Source of the DNA: Candidatus Omnitrophota bacterium
GTDB lineage: Bacteria > Hinthialibacterota > Hinthialibacteria > Hinthialibacterales > Hinthialibacteraceae
DNA length: 64,000 bases
NCBI GenBank assembly: GCA_003598175.1
Contig: QZKN01000172.1
Coordinates: 1-64,000, forward strand
Direction: 5' to 3'
Shown: positions 13,812-24,130 of the stretch, piece after piece
How the letters are laid out: every line of letters starts with the position of its first letter
Numbering within the stretch: position 1 is the first letter of the stretch
Notes under the pieces: model-generated
What the model saw: only the letters and a program-made list of their open reading frames with translations
What the model was told of the DNA's origin: nothing
The model's database searches: none
Program-made: the position numbers and the translations under genes

Positions 13812-16800
13812 ATGGACACGATGCAATTGCAAAAAAAATTAGATGGTTCCATGCTGAAAAATCTGTCGCCAATTGCATTCGGCCTCGGTGGATATTACCT
13901 TCTTATAACCATTGCTCATTGGTTCGTGCTTGCCCCGCCCGTTCTGATTCCCATGATGAGTGTGGCCTTTGTTTCGGCGGTGGTTCTGTTCCTGCTTTTT
14001 TGGATTTTACAAACACGGATCATTCCCCATCCCTGGTCTCACGCCATCGGCGCCGCGATTGCTGGGATTGTCCTTGTGAACAGTTTGGCGCACCTCTATC
14101 TGACGTCGGAGCCGAAACAGACAACCAATATCGCGCTGTTAACCATTGGCATTTCCTGTTTTTTCCTATCGCCGCGCTGGTATGCCGGTTGCCTGTTTGT
14201 AATCTGCGCGGGATGGGCGACCGTGATGTTCCAATTCGAGCCGTTGATGGAGCATCTTCATTTTGTTTTTCTGCAATCGGCGGCCATGGTTCTTTCCCTT
14301 CTGATTTTTGTTGTGCGCTATCGGTCGTATTGCGATTTTCATACCGCCGTCAACGAACTCGAACAAACGCAGCGCCGTTTGGTGGAACGCACCTCCGAAT
14401 TGGAACAGACCACCCGGGAATTGGACCAACAAATCCAGGAACGCAAGCAGGTAAAAGACGAACTGGCCCATACCAACGCCCGTCTGAATGCGGTTCTGAA
14501 CGCCGCCACCCAGGTTTCCATCATCGCGACGAACACGAACGGATTGATCACCGTTTTCAACAAAGGCGCGGAACGAATGGTAGGATATCGCGCCGAAGAA
14601 ATGGTTGGAAAACAGACTCCCGCAATCCTTCATCTCGAATGCGAAGTGATCGCTCACGGCAAACGATTGAGTAAAGAATTCGGCTATCCGGTCGAAGGAT
14701 TCCACGTGTTCGTCGAACGAGCGCGGCGCGGCGGTTACGATGAACAGGAATGGACCTACGTCAAAAAAGATGGAACGCAAATCACGGTGATGTTGGCGGT
14801 GACCGCGGTTCTCGACGCCGACGGCGGCGTCGCCGGATTTTTAGGCGTTGCCACGGATGTGACATCCCGTATCCGATCGGATGCCCTTCGGCGCGCCAGC
14901 GAAGAACGGCTTCGCGCCGTGGTCGACAATGCACTGGATGGAATCCTGACCATCAATTTGGACGGCGTCATTGAATCCTTCAATCCCGCCGCGGAGCGGA
15001 TCTTCGGGTACCCATCCTATGAAATGATCGGACAGAATATCTGTCGCTTGCTCCCCGAATTCTGTCGTGAAAATGAAGACAGCCGGATTTTCAATTACCT
15101 GTTGACGGACAAGGCCATCGTGATCGGCATCAGCAGCGAATTTGCCGGTTATCGCAAGGATGGATCCGTTGTTCTCGTGGAACAGACGATCAGTGAAATG
15201 AGGCTGGACGGCAGTCGCCATTTCATTTGCATCCTTCGCGACATCAGTGAACGAAAAATCCTGGAAGAAATTCAAACGCAACAGAAAGAACTTCTGCAAA
15301 TCTTAAATCAGGCTACCTCGCGTTTCGTCGCATCCGACGATTCCCGCATCATTTTCGAAAACATGCTTTGCGATCTTCTTAAAATCACCCAAAGCAAGTA
15401 TGGGTTCATCGGTGAAGTCATTCCGGAAGAAAGCAATCCATCTTATTTGAAATTACATGCGGTTTCCCATCTTGCCGCAAATGGAGAACCACGAGTTTTT
15501 CAAGAAGAACGCGACGGGCGCGGCTGGAAATTCCCCCTTGTGGAAATGATTGGCGCAAATGCATTGGCGTCGGGTAAACCACTCCTCTGCAATCGACCTG
15601 AGGAGATGGGGGAATATGAAAAATTGTGGGGAATACATCCTCCCTTGGAAACGTTTCTCTCCATACCCATTTTCTCAGGAAATCAATTAATCGGTCTGTA
15701 TGGAATCGCCAACCGCCCGCATGGTTACGATCAAAGCGTCATCGATCTTCTGGCGCCTTTCTCCTCCACCTGCGGCATTTTGATCGAAGCCATCCGCACG
15801 GAACAGAAACGAGTTCACAATCAAAAAGCCTTGCTCGAAAATGAAACCTATGTGCGCGCCATTCTTGATAATGTAATTGATAGTATAATTACAACCAACG
15901 AACAGGGAATCGTGGAATCGTTCAATCCGGCCGCCGAGCGGATTTTTGGGTATGACGCCGGTGAGATGATTGGCCAAAATGTGAGTCTCTTGATGCCGGC
16001 GCCCTATCGCAATCACCATGACGACTATATCGCCAATTATATCCGGTCCGGTAAAGCCAAAATCATCGGAATCGGCCGCGAAGCCGTCGCCTGCCGCAAA
16101 GACCAATCGATTTTTCCCATCGAATTGGCTCTCAGCGAAATGAAATTGGAAAATCGACGTTTGTTCATCGGCATCATTCGCGACATCACGGAGCGCAAGC
16201 AGGCGGAAAAGGCGTTGCGTGAAAGTGAAGAACGCATGCAGGATTTTCTCGACAATGCCAACGATTTGGTGCAAAGCGTTGCGCCGGACGGTCGTCTGCT
16301 TTATGTCAACCGCGCCTGGAAAAAAACGTTTGGCTACGACGATGATGAAATAGCCAAATTAAACATCTTCCAATTAATCAGCCCACGATTTACCGAACAT
16401 TGCCGGCAGGCATTTCACCAGGTGATGCATGGAAATGAACTGACCGATATCGAAGCTGCATTCGTCACCAAACAGGGCGACGAAATCATCGTCTCCGGAA
16501 GCGCCAATTGCCGTTTCGAAGATGGAAAACCGGTTGCGACGCGCAGCATCTTCCGCGATGTGACCAGACAAAAACACGCGGAAGAAGAATTGAAACGCGC
16601 CAAAGTCGACGCGGAAAAAGCCAATCAGGCCAAAAGTGAATTTCTGGCCAATATGAGCCACGAATTGCGAACTCCGTTAAATTCGATCATCGGTTTCTCG
16701 AACATTTTGCTCAAAAATAAAAAATACGAACTGAGCGATAAAAACCTTAATTTTGTCGCCCGCATCTTTGACAACGGACAACATTTGCTGGAATTGATCA

Positions 16801-18155
16801 ACGACGTGTTGGATTTGTCGAAAGTGGAAGCCGGTCGAGTGGAACTGGAAATCACTCCGGTTTCCCTCGGCGATCTTGTGCACGAAACGTTCAGCCAATT
16901 GGAAGGGCAGGTTCGCGGCAAAGACGTGGAATTCGCAGTCGAGATTCCTCTGAACCTGCGTCCCATCGAAACCGATGAAGCGAAATTGAAACAAGTCCTG
17001 ATCAATTTGCTCGGCAACGCCATTAAATTTACGGAAAAGGGAAGCATAAAAGTTCGCATTCTCACTGATTCCCAAACGGAAAATCCCATCCGGCTGGATG
17101 TGGAAGATACGGGAATCGGCATCCCCGGCGACAAATTGGACACCATTTTTGAAGCGTTTCAACAAGCGGACAGCAGCACTACGCGAAAATACGGTGGAAC
17201 CGGTTTGGGCCTGACCATATCCCGCTCGCTTTGCCAACTAATGGGCTACCGACTGGAAGCGTGCAGTGAAATCGGCAAGGGATCCGTTTTCAGCATTCAA
17301 TTTACAACAAATTTTATCGATTTATCCATGCCATCCCTTTCGGATCAAAAGGAATCGTTGCAAAAAATACTTCCGCAGGATATCTCCCAAGCCGGCGAAT
17401 TCGATCCCGCCGCTTTTCAAAATAAGAAAGTGTTGATCATCGACGATGAAGCGGATTCCCGCCTTCTCATCCGCCATTATCTCGAAGAATTCGGCTGCAT
17501 CGTTCTCCAAGCCGCATCCGGCGAAGAGGGCTTAAAAATGGCCCATGAAAATTCTCCCGATCTCATTACACTCGATCTGATGATGCCCCAAATCAGCGGG
17601 TGGGAAATGTTGCGTATCTTAAAATCCGATCCTCAACTCCAACACATTCCGGTCGTTATCGTCAGCATCGTTGGCAAGGAACATCGGGGAACGTTGTTGG
17701 GAGCGGTCGACTATCTCGATAAACCGTTGAAGCGCGAAGACTTGCTTTCCGTCATGGAAAGAAACCTGACCGGAGAGAAAGGGAAAGTGCTCCTCGTCGA
17801 AAGCGATCACAACGTTGCACACCAAATTACCGAATTCCTTGGTCAGGATGCTTATGAGATTCGTCTGGTGGAAAAGTCCTATCTGGCGCTGACCCTTCTT
17901 GAAGAGTTTCGGCCGGATCTGATTATTCTCGATCAATCGGATCATACCTTTGACGAATTTACGTTTTTTGATAGAATCAGAAAAGACGGCCGGTATTGCC
18001 ATATTCCCGTCGTCATCATGACGAACATCAATCTCGATTTGCCGCAACGCCCTCCATTTGAATCCGAACACTCCACCATCCTATTCAAAGGCGAGCAGTT
18101 CGAAGAAAATCTGAAACGGATCGTGAAATCCATTTTTCAGGAGAAAGTGAATTAA
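13812..18155 (+). CDS. Multi-sensor hybrid histidine kinase (multi-TM N-terminus, several PAS, GAF, HisKA, HATPase, REC, REC-like)
   Basis: Multiple N-terminal TM segments; repeated 'ADGVIESFNPAAERIFGY' type PAS; GAF 'LLKITQSKYGFIGEV'; '[24 protein letters not shown]'; '[23 protein letters not shown]'; REC 'VLIIDDEADSRLLIRHYL'. Confidence 0.93.
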   Translation: MDTMQLQKKLDGSMLKNLSPIAFGLGGYYLLITIAHWFVLAPPVLIPMMSVAFVSAVVLFLLFWILQTRIIPHPWSHAIGAAIAGIVLVNSLAHLYLTSEPKQTTNIALLTIGISCFFLSPRWYAGCLFVICAGWATVMFQFEPLMEHLHFVFLQSAAMVLSLLIFVVRYRSYCDFHTAVNELEQTQRRLVERTSELEQTTRELDQQIQERKQVKDELAHTNARLNAVLNAATQVSIIATNTNGLITVFNKGAERMVGYRAEEMVGKQTPAILHLECEVIAHGKRLSKEFGYPVEGFHVFVERARRGGYDEQEWTYVKKDGTQITVMLAVTAVLDADGGVAGFLGVATDVTSRIRSDALRRASEERLRAVVDNALDGILTINLDGVIESFNPAAERIFGYPSYEMIGQNICRLLPEFCRENEDSRIFNYLLTDKAIVIGISSEFAGYRKDGSVVLVEQTISEMRLDGSRHFICILRDISERKILEEIQTQQKELLQILNQATSRFVASDDSRIIFENMLCDLLKITQSKYGFIGEVIPEESNPSYLKLHAVSHLAANGEPRVFQEERDGRGWKFPLVEMIGANALASGKPLLCNRPEEMGEYEKLWGIHPPLETFLSIPIFSGNQLIGLYGIANRPHGYDQSVIDLLAPFSSTCGILIEAIRTEQKRVHNQKALLENETYVRAILDNVIDSIITTNEQGIVESFNPAAERIFGYDAGEMIGQNVSLLMPAPYRNHHDDYIANYIRSGKAKIIGIGREAVACRKDQSIFPIELALSEMKLENRRLFIGIIRDITERKQAEKALRESEERMQDFLDNANDLVQSVAPDGRLLYVNRAWKKTFGYDDDEIAKLNIFQLISPRFTEHCRQAFHQVMHGNELTDIEAAFVTKQGDEIIVSGSANCRFEDGKPVATRSIFRDVTRQKHAEEELKRAKVDAEKANQAKSEFLANMSHELRTPLNSIIGFSNILLKNKKYELSDKNLNFVARIFDNGQHLLELINDVLDLSKVEAGRVELEITPVSLGDLVHETFSQLEGQVRGKDVEFAVEIPLNLRPIETDEAKLKQVLINLLGNAIKFTEKGSIKVRILTDSQTENPIRLDVEDTGIGIPGDKLDTIFEAFQQADSSTTRKYGGTGLGLTISRSLCQLMGYRLEACSEIGKGSVFSIQFTTNFIDLSMPSLSDQKESLQKILPQDISQAGEFDPAAFQNKKVLIIDDEADSRLLIRHYLEEFGCIVLQAASGEEGLKMAHENSPDLITLDLMMPQISGWEMLRILKSDPQLQHIPVVIVSIVGKEHRGTLLGAVDYLDKPLKREDLLSVMERNLTGEKGKVLLVESDHNVAHQITEFLGQDAYEIRLVEKSYLALTLLEEFRPDLIILDQSDHTFDEFTFFDRIRKDGRYCHIPVVIMTNINLDLPQRPPFESEHSTILFKGEQFEENLKRIVKSIFQEKVN

Positions 18156-18160
18156 AAGTA

Positions 18161-19702
18161 ATGGAAGAAGAATTAAAAGCGTCTTATCGAAAATCGTTGC
18201 TGACTCGAATCAATGCGCTGGAAGCCGCCCGACAGGCGTTTTCCGATCAAAGTGCAACCGCGGAAGAATCCATCCGCCGAATCGCCCATTCCCTGCGGGG
18301 GTCCGGAACCACCTACGGATTCCCGGAAATCACAAAGGCGGCGGATCTTGTGGAACACGCAGATTCAAATGAACTGACACGACGGTTGAACGAATTTATC
18401 GATCTCCTCAAAACCATTTCCCAAGGCGGTGAGGGCGGGAAAGGCAACATCCTGATCATCGAGGACGATGCGGACATCTCCAACCTGCTGCGTATCGTTC
18501 TCTCGTCTTTGAAACATGATATTTTTATCGCGGCGAATAAAAGAGAAGCCGAAGACCTGATCGAGAAACAGGATTTTATTCTGATCATTCTCGATTTGAT
18601 CCTGCCCGATATCGATGGACGGAATTTAATCGTGCAATTGCGAAAACGGCCGCAAACGGCAACGGTTCCCATCATCGTCTTATCCGGTCTGACCGGAATC
18701 CAACCCAAAACCGAATGTCTGGCGTTGGGCGCCAATGCATTTTTTGAGAAACCCTTCGATCCGAAATTCATTGCCGCCGCCGTGTCGTCCGAATTGCAGC
18801 GCGCCGAAGTGCAAACGCTGGACTCTCGCATCGATCCGGTCACCGGCCTGTTAAACCGCGCCGCATTTTGCGAATCGTATACGGATATGTTAAACGCATC
18901 GATGAAACGGGGGGAACCGCTAACCTTCGCATTACTCAACATCGATCAATTTAAACCCATCGTGGAGGAATCCGGCTCCGCCACCGGCCAACAGGTGTTG
19001 CAACGAGTCGCATCGGTTGTCGGCAATTCTCTTCGCAAACCGGATATCATGGCGCGATGGGGAAATGATGATTTTGTCATCGCTTTTCCCGGCCTGCAAC
19101 CGAACTCCGTCGTGCAAATCCTCGAACTGGGATTGAAAGCCCTGCAAAGCGAGATGTTTCGCCGACCGGATCAGACGGAATTTCGCGTCACATTTTCCGC
19201 GGGCGTCATAAAAATTACGGAAATGCTTTCCATCGAAGACGCCTGCGCAAAAGCGGACTGTTATCTGTATCTGGCCAAAACGAAAGGGAAACACCGTATT
19301 TTGTCGGAAGAAACCACGGAATCCTTTTCCTCCAAAAAACTGCTGCTGGCCGACGATGATGATCTGATTGCCTCGGTCATCCGCCATCGCCTCCGGCGGG
19401 AAAACATTGAAATGCAGCACGTCACGGACGGAGAAGCCGCGCTTTCCACGGCAGCAAAATCCCCGTTTTCTCTTATTATTTTGGACGTAAAAATGCCGGT
19501 GATGGACGGTTTCGAAGTCCTGGAAAACCTCCGCAAACTGCCCGAATATGAGAACACGCCCATCATTATGCTGACTTCGATGGGAAGCGAGCGGGACATT
19601 ATCCGTGGATTCCATCTCGGCGCGAACGATTATATGCTAAAACCGTTTTCTCCCGTCGAACTCATCGCGCGAATCCGGCGTTTATTGAAAGGAACATCAT
19701 GA
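18161..19702 (+). CDS. HPt-REC-GGDEF(degenerate)-REC protein
   Basis: N-terminal 'RRIAHSLRGSGTTYGF' HPt; REC 'ILIIEDDADISNLL'; GGDEF-like 'DPVTGLLNRAAF...RWGNDDFVIAFPG' (GNDDF in place of GGDEF); C-terminal REC 'KLLLADDDDLIASVI'. Confidence 0.88.
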   Translation: MEEELKASYRKSLLTRINALEAARQAFSDQSATAEESIRRIAHSLRGSGTTYGFPEITKAADLVEHADSNELTRRLNEFIDLLKTISQGGEGGKGNILIIEDDADISNLLRIVLSSLKHDIFIAANKREAEDLIEKQDFILIILDLILPDIDGRNLIVQLRKRPQTATVPIIVLSGLTGIQPKTECLALGANAFFEKPFDPKFIAAAVSSELQRAEVQTLDSRIDPVTGLLNRAAFCESYTDMLNASMKRGEPLTFALLNIDQFKPIVEESGSATGQQVLQRVASVVGNSLRKPDIMARWGNDDFVIAFPGLQPNSVVQILELGLKALQSEMFRRPDQTEFRVTFSAGVIKITEMLSIEDACAKADCYLYLAKTKGKHRILSEETTESFSSKKLLLADDDDLIASVIRHRLRRENIEMQHVTDGEAALSTAAKSPFSLIILDVKMPVMDGFEVLENLRKLPEYENTPIIMLTSMGSERDIIRGFHLGANDYMLKPFSPVELIARIRRLLKGTS

Positions 19703-20067
19703 AAATTCTGCTCGTCGACGACGACCCCGATATGTTACTCATCGTCTCTGTCATTCTCAAAAAAATAGGCGGTTTCGAGGTGATAATGACCGACAGCGGC
19801 CGGAATGCGCTTGTTCTGGCCGAAACGGAATCACCCGACATCATCCTCATGGATTATATGATGGAAGATATGGACGGTCCGGCTCTTCTCGAAGAACTCC
19901 GCCGACGCGAATCCCTCCAAACCATTCCCGTCATTTTTTTGACGGCATTGTCGAATTCATTTGAACTTGAAAACCTATATCAATTGGGCGCAAAAGGGGT
20001 CATTCGAAAACCCTTCCATCCCGATTCTCTGGTCCCTGAAATTCAACGTATACTCGGATCCATGTGA
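19699..20067 (+). CDS. Single-domain response regulator (REC)
   Basis: 'MKILLVDDDPDMLLIVSVIL...DIILMDYMMEDMDG...KGVIRKPFHPDSL'; ATGA overlap with upstream gene. Confidence 0.92.
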   Translation: MKILLVDDDPDMLLIVSVILKKIGGFEVIMTDSGRNALVLAETESPDIILMDYMMEDMDGPALLEELRRRESLQTIPVIFLTALSNSFELENLYQLGAKGVIRKPFHPDSLVPEIQRILGSM

Positions 20068-20162
20068 TCGCGCTTCTTGAACTGGCGGTTGCTCCTTTCA
20101 CCAAATACTCTATAATCACTTCACGATTGTGATGTCGATACGATGTATCTATTTAAAGCGGA

Positions 20163-21278
20163 ATGATCTACTTTTCTTACTATCAAATCATTCATTTTTC
20201 CGTGTTCTCTTTCCCCTTGTTCCCGGATCCGGTTTATAGGGATCACGTCCTTTTTTATCTGTCCATCGCCATCCTCATTTTAACGCTGTTGACTTTCATT
20301 TTTGCCATTCTGGCGATATGTCTGCGTATTGCCAACGAAAAAAAGGCTGCCCGCTACCAGCGAATCGAAGAACAATGGGAAAATGAAATTCTCGAAGTCC
20401 TCGACGGTGAAAAAAAGGCGGAAGATTTGTGGCAAAAGATGGAACAAGAAAAAGATTGGTTGCTGTTTGTGGACTTCCTTTTACGATATGCTCGAGTGTT
20501 AAGCGGGCAGGAACGTGAAATTTTATCCCAAGTCGCTATGCCCTTTCTCGACAGTGTGGCGCGGATTGCCGTAACGGGTGACGCCGAACGGCGGGCCTGG
20601 GCGGTGAAAACACTCAGCGTGTTAGGAATGCCGGCATACAATCAAGCCATCGTGGCGGCGCTCGGCGACTCCTCTCCCCTCGTCACGATGGTGGCGGTGC
20701 GCGCCTTGATGAATAAGGACTATCCCGAATACATCGCTGTGGTGCTCAAACATCTTCACCGTTATGACACGTGGAGCATCAATTACCTCGCCTCGCTGTT
20801 GACCGATATCGGTGCGGAAGCCGTGCCTTTTCTGCGCCAGACTCTGGTCGATCGTGATACAAATCCGCGCACTCGCGCCGTTGCGGCGGAAGCGTTGCGG
20901 ATGTTGAATGATTTCGCGGTTGCCGATTCCATCCCCGCCATTCTCGAACAGGAATCCGACCGTGATCTTCTCTGTTCCTCTCTTCGATTGTTGGGACAAG
21001 TGGGTCGCCCGCAACATTTGACCGTTATTCGCAAAATGTGCGAGTCTCCCGACGATGTCGTGAGAGCCAATGCCATGCGAACGTTGGGCCAGTTAGGCGA
21101 ATCGGAGGATATCCCACGCCTGCGTTCGGCTTTTGACGATCCGTTTCCATGGGTCGCCATCCATGCGGCATGGGGCATGTGGGAGATGGGCAGCCTGGAA
21201 TTGCTCGAACAATTCGCGAACTCGGATCATCCGCGCGCCAACCTGGCGCGGCAGGTCCTGTCGGAGGCGAAGGAATGA
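20163..21278 (+). CDS. Membrane-anchored HEAT-repeat protein
   Basis: N-terminal TM 'LFYLSIAILILTLLTFIFAILAICL', then tandem HEAT-like helices ('AWAVKTLSVLGMPAYNQAIVAAL', 'VRANAMRTLGQLGESEDIPRL'). Confidence 0.82.
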   Translation: MIYFSYYQIIHFSVFSFPLFPDPVYRDHVLFYLSIAILILTLLTFIFAILAICLRIANEKKAARYQRIEEQWENEILEVLDGEKKAEDLWQKMEQEKDWLLFVDFLLRYARVLSGQEREILSQVAMPFLDSVARIAVTGDAERRAWAVKTLSVLGMPAYNQAIVAALGDSSPLVTMVAVRALMNKDYPEYIAVVLKHLHRYDTWSINYLASLLTDIGAEAVPFLRQTLVDRDTNPRTRAVAAEALRMLNDFAVADSIPAILEQESDRDLLCSSLRLLGQVGRPQHLTVIRKMCESPDDVVRANAMRTLGQLGESEDIPRLRSAFDDPFPWVAIHAAWGMWEMGSLELLEQFANSDHPRANLARQVLSEAKE

Positions 21279-22711
21279 TCCATCGATTTTTATTCTATTT
21301 TCTCGAATGGTGTAACTATCTCGTTGTGATTTATTTCATTTCCTTAAATTCGGTCTATCTCCTCACCAGTCTGCTCGCATTCCGTTCGCTGCGAAAATAT
21401 GCGCGGCGGTTGAAATCTTTTTACGTGGAAGAAATCATTTCGACGGGTGGCGCTCCTCCCATCACCCTGCTCGCTCCCGCTTATAATGAAGAAGCCACCT
21501 GCGTGGAATCGGTGAAATCACTCCTGACGCTCCGGTATCCGGATTACGAAATCCTGGTCGCCAACGATGGTTCAAAAGACGCCACGTTCGAACGATTGCG
21601 GGAAGCGTTTGATCTGCATCCCATCGCTCGCGCTCCCACCGCCGCGATACCGACCGCTTCCGTTCGCGGGATGTATCGAAGCCGCCGCCATCCCAATCTC
21701 TGGGTCCTTGATAAGGAAAACGGCGGCAAGGCGGATACACTCAACGCCGGCATCAACTACTGCCGCACCCCGATTTTTTGCGCCATGGACGCGGACAGCC
21801 TTCTCGAACCGGACTCCCTCATCCGCCTCGTGCGCCCCTTTCTCGAAAACTCGACCACCGTCGCCGCCGGCGGCATCATCCGCATCGTCAATGATTGCCA
21901 TGTTCGCGCAGGTCTGGTTTCCAATATTCGTCTCCCGCGGAACTTTTTGGCGAAATTTCAAGTTCTCGAATATTTACGCGCGTTCCTCGCCGGCCGCATG
22001 GGCTGGGACGCAATCAACGCCACATTGATTATTTCCGGTGCATTCGGTTTATTCCGCCGCTCCGTCGTTGTCGAGGCCGGCGGCTACGCGACGAAACGCA
22101 CCTCATTTGAAACCGTCGGGGAAGACATGGAACTCGTCGTGCGTCTGCATCGCTATTGCCGGGAACAAAAAATGCCGTACCAAATCGCTTACGTTCCCGA
22201 TCCGGTGGCCTGGACCGAATGTCCCGAATCCGTCAAGGTGCTCGGTCGCCAACGCAACCGCTGGCAACGCGGATTATTCGAAGTATTAATCCGCCATCGC
22301 CGCATGTTATTCAATCCGCGATACGGCCGCATCGGCCTGTTGGCGTATCCGTATTTCTTTTTTCTCGAAGGATTCGGTCCATTGATCGAATTATTCGGTT
22401 ATATTGCTTTCGCTCTTACCCTCTTTTTTGGATTCGGCTCCCCCATCTACATCATAGGCTTTTTTGCGGTTGCTTTCGTTTTGGGCATGGCGCTTTCGAT
22501 TGCCGCCGTCGCTCTCGAAGAACTTTCCTTTCGGCGCTATCCTCGTTTTCTCGATCTGATCCAATTGTTTGCCTTGTCCGTTATCGAAACCTTCGGCTAC
22601 CGCCAATTGAACTCGTTTTGGCGCGTGCAAGGTTTCTTTTCCGCATTGATGCGAAAAAAAGGGTGGGGTAAAATGGAACGAAAGGGATTTTCCAGGGAGA
22701 TTCTCAAATGA
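21275..22711 (+). CDS. Family 2 glycosyltransferase, processive-type membrane polysaccharide synthase
   Basis: 'LAPAYNEEATCVESVKSLL', 'VANDGSKDATFERL', 'AMDADSLLEPDSL', 'VGEDMELVVRL', and QXXRW 'QRNRWQRG' followed by C-terminal TM helices. ATG 21275 overlaps the upstream TGA. Confidence 0.92.
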   Translation: MIHRFLFYFLEWCNYLVVIYFISLNSVYLLTSLLAFRSLRKYARRLKSFYVEEIISTGGAPPITLLAPAYNEEATCVESVKSLLTLRYPDYEILVANDGSKDATFERLREAFDLHPIARAPTAAIPTASVRGMYRSRRHPNLWVLDKENGGKADTLNAGINYCRTPIFCAMDADSLLEPDSLIRLVRPFLENSTTVAAGGIIRIVNDCHVRAGLVSNIRLPRNFLAKFQVLEYLRAFLAGRMGWDAINATLIISGAFGLFRRSVVVEAGGYATKRTSFETVGEDMELVVRLHRYCREQKMPYQIAYVPDPVAWTECPESVKVLGRQRNRWQRGLFEVLIRHRRMLFNPRYGRIGLLAYPYFFFLEGFGPLIELFGYIAFALTLFFGFGSPIYIIGFFAVAFVLGMALSIAAVALEELSFRRYPRFLDLIQLFALSVIETFGYRQLNSFWRVQGFFSALMRKKGWGKMERKGFSREILK

Positions 22712-23994
22712 TTCCGTTTTTCTTCGTGATTTATTTTACCATTCAACAATCACACTCGTATTTGGATATGGCCAAAGCGGCGATGGAACAGCAGGATTAT
22801 CCCACCGCCATTCAAGCCTATCAAAAATGGCTGGAAGAAGATCCAACATCGTATGATGCGCAATATGGATTGGCTCGCGCCTATTCATTCACGGAAAATC
22901 GGAAAAAAGCGATTGAAATCTACACCAATATATTACACGATCACCTGAACGATCCCGATGTTCACCTGGCCAGAGGCCGCGTTTATGCCTGGGAAAAGCA
23001 ATTTGAACCGGCGGAAGCGGATCTTTCATTCGTAACAAATACATTCCCCGATTATGCGGAAGCATGGGCCGCACTCGGCGATGTCTATTTATGGTCTGAC
23101 CGACCGGAGAGCGCCATTGACGCGTACTCCCGCTGGATTGCACTGGAGCCGAACAACGCCTCGGCTTATCTCGCCCGTACGAAAGCCTATCGTGTAACAA
23201 AACAATTCGATCTCGCACGAAACGACTTGAATCTAGCGCGTGAAAAAGGCGCGAATCGAGACGAACTTGACGCCTTGCTCGCCACTCTTGATTCTCCCCA
23301 AAAAACCATGCCGTGGGAAGCCTCCGTCTTCTATCGATACCATGCCATTTCCGCAGGGAAAGCGGACTGGCACACGTACGGCGCTTCCGTACGGCGCCAA
23401 TTCTCAAAAGGTTCGATCGGCCTTGAAGGGTATCAAACTCACCGCTTCTCAAAAATCGACGAAGCGGCGGCCATTGACGGTTATCTCGACCTTTGGCAAA
23501 AGGCTTACGGCAACCTCCGCTTGCAAGTCGCGCCGGACGCCGATTTTCTGCCTCGCACCGATACCTTGCTGGAACTATTTCAGGGATTCGGCGAGGGCTG
23601 GGAACTATCCGGCAATTACCGGCATATGGACTTTCCCGGCAACAACATCGATATCTACGGTTTTTCACTGGGCAAATTCATCGGCGATTGGTATCTGCGC
23701 GGCCGCACGTACTTCACTCCGGAAAGCGACGATACGTTGATTTCCTATGCTTTTTCCGCCCGTCATTATTTCAACGAGGACGATTTCGTCGAAGTCGGCG
23801 GCGGCGTCGGCAAGGAAGCCGTCACTATCGACGCCGGTCCCATCATTGAAGATCGCCAAACCAAAAGCGTTTCCATCCGCGGCCAAAAATTTTTCCGCGC
23901 CAATCTTGGTCTGACGCTTTCCTACGACTTTTTTGAAATTGATCGCGCCTGGAGCAGTCACGGCGTTTCGATAGGCGTAATTACACGCTGGTAA
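22708..23994 (+). CDS. TPR protein with YaiO-like outer-membrane beta-barrel domain
   Basis: Tandem TPRs ('YDAQYGLARAYSFTENRKKAIEIYTNIL'), then alternating beta-strand region ('GSIGLEGYQTHRFSKIDEA...WYLRGRTYFTPESDDTLISYAFSARHYF') like YaiO/PgaA barrels. ATGA overlap with the GT gene. Confidence 0.75.
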   Translation: MIPFFFVIYFTIQQSHSYLDMAKAAMEQQDYPTAIQAYQKWLEEDPTSYDAQYGLARAYSFTENRKKAIEIYTNILHDHLNDPDVHLARGRVYAWEKQFEPAEADLSFVTNTFPDYAEAWAALGDVYLWSDRPESAIDAYSRWIALEPNNASAYLARTKAYRVTKQFDLARNDLNLAREKGANRDELDALLATLDSPQKTMPWEASVFYRYHAISAGKADWHTYGASVRRQFSKGSIGLEGYQTHRFSKIDEAAAIDGYLDLWQKAYGNLRLQVAPDADFLPRTDTLLELFQGFGEGWELSGNYRHMDFPGNNIDIYGFSLGKFIGDWYLRGRTYFTPESDDTLISYAFSARHYFNEDDFVEVGGGVGKEAVTIDAGPIIEDRQTKSVSIRGQKFFRANLGLTLSYDFFEIDRAWSSHGVSIGVITRW

Positions 23995-24130
23995 ATGCGT
24001 AACATATCGCTGAAACAGGTTTTTCAGGATAGAATAAAGAAAATGCAAATGATTCCGGCGTACCATGCAATCTTACAACTCCCGCCATGCTTACTTCGAT
24101 AAATCGATGGTAAAAACGAGGTACTTTACT

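Noticed and set aside
22889-23668. 259-aa minus-strand ORF
   Set aside because: Antisense to the TPR/beta-barrel gene; Arg-rich shadow translation.
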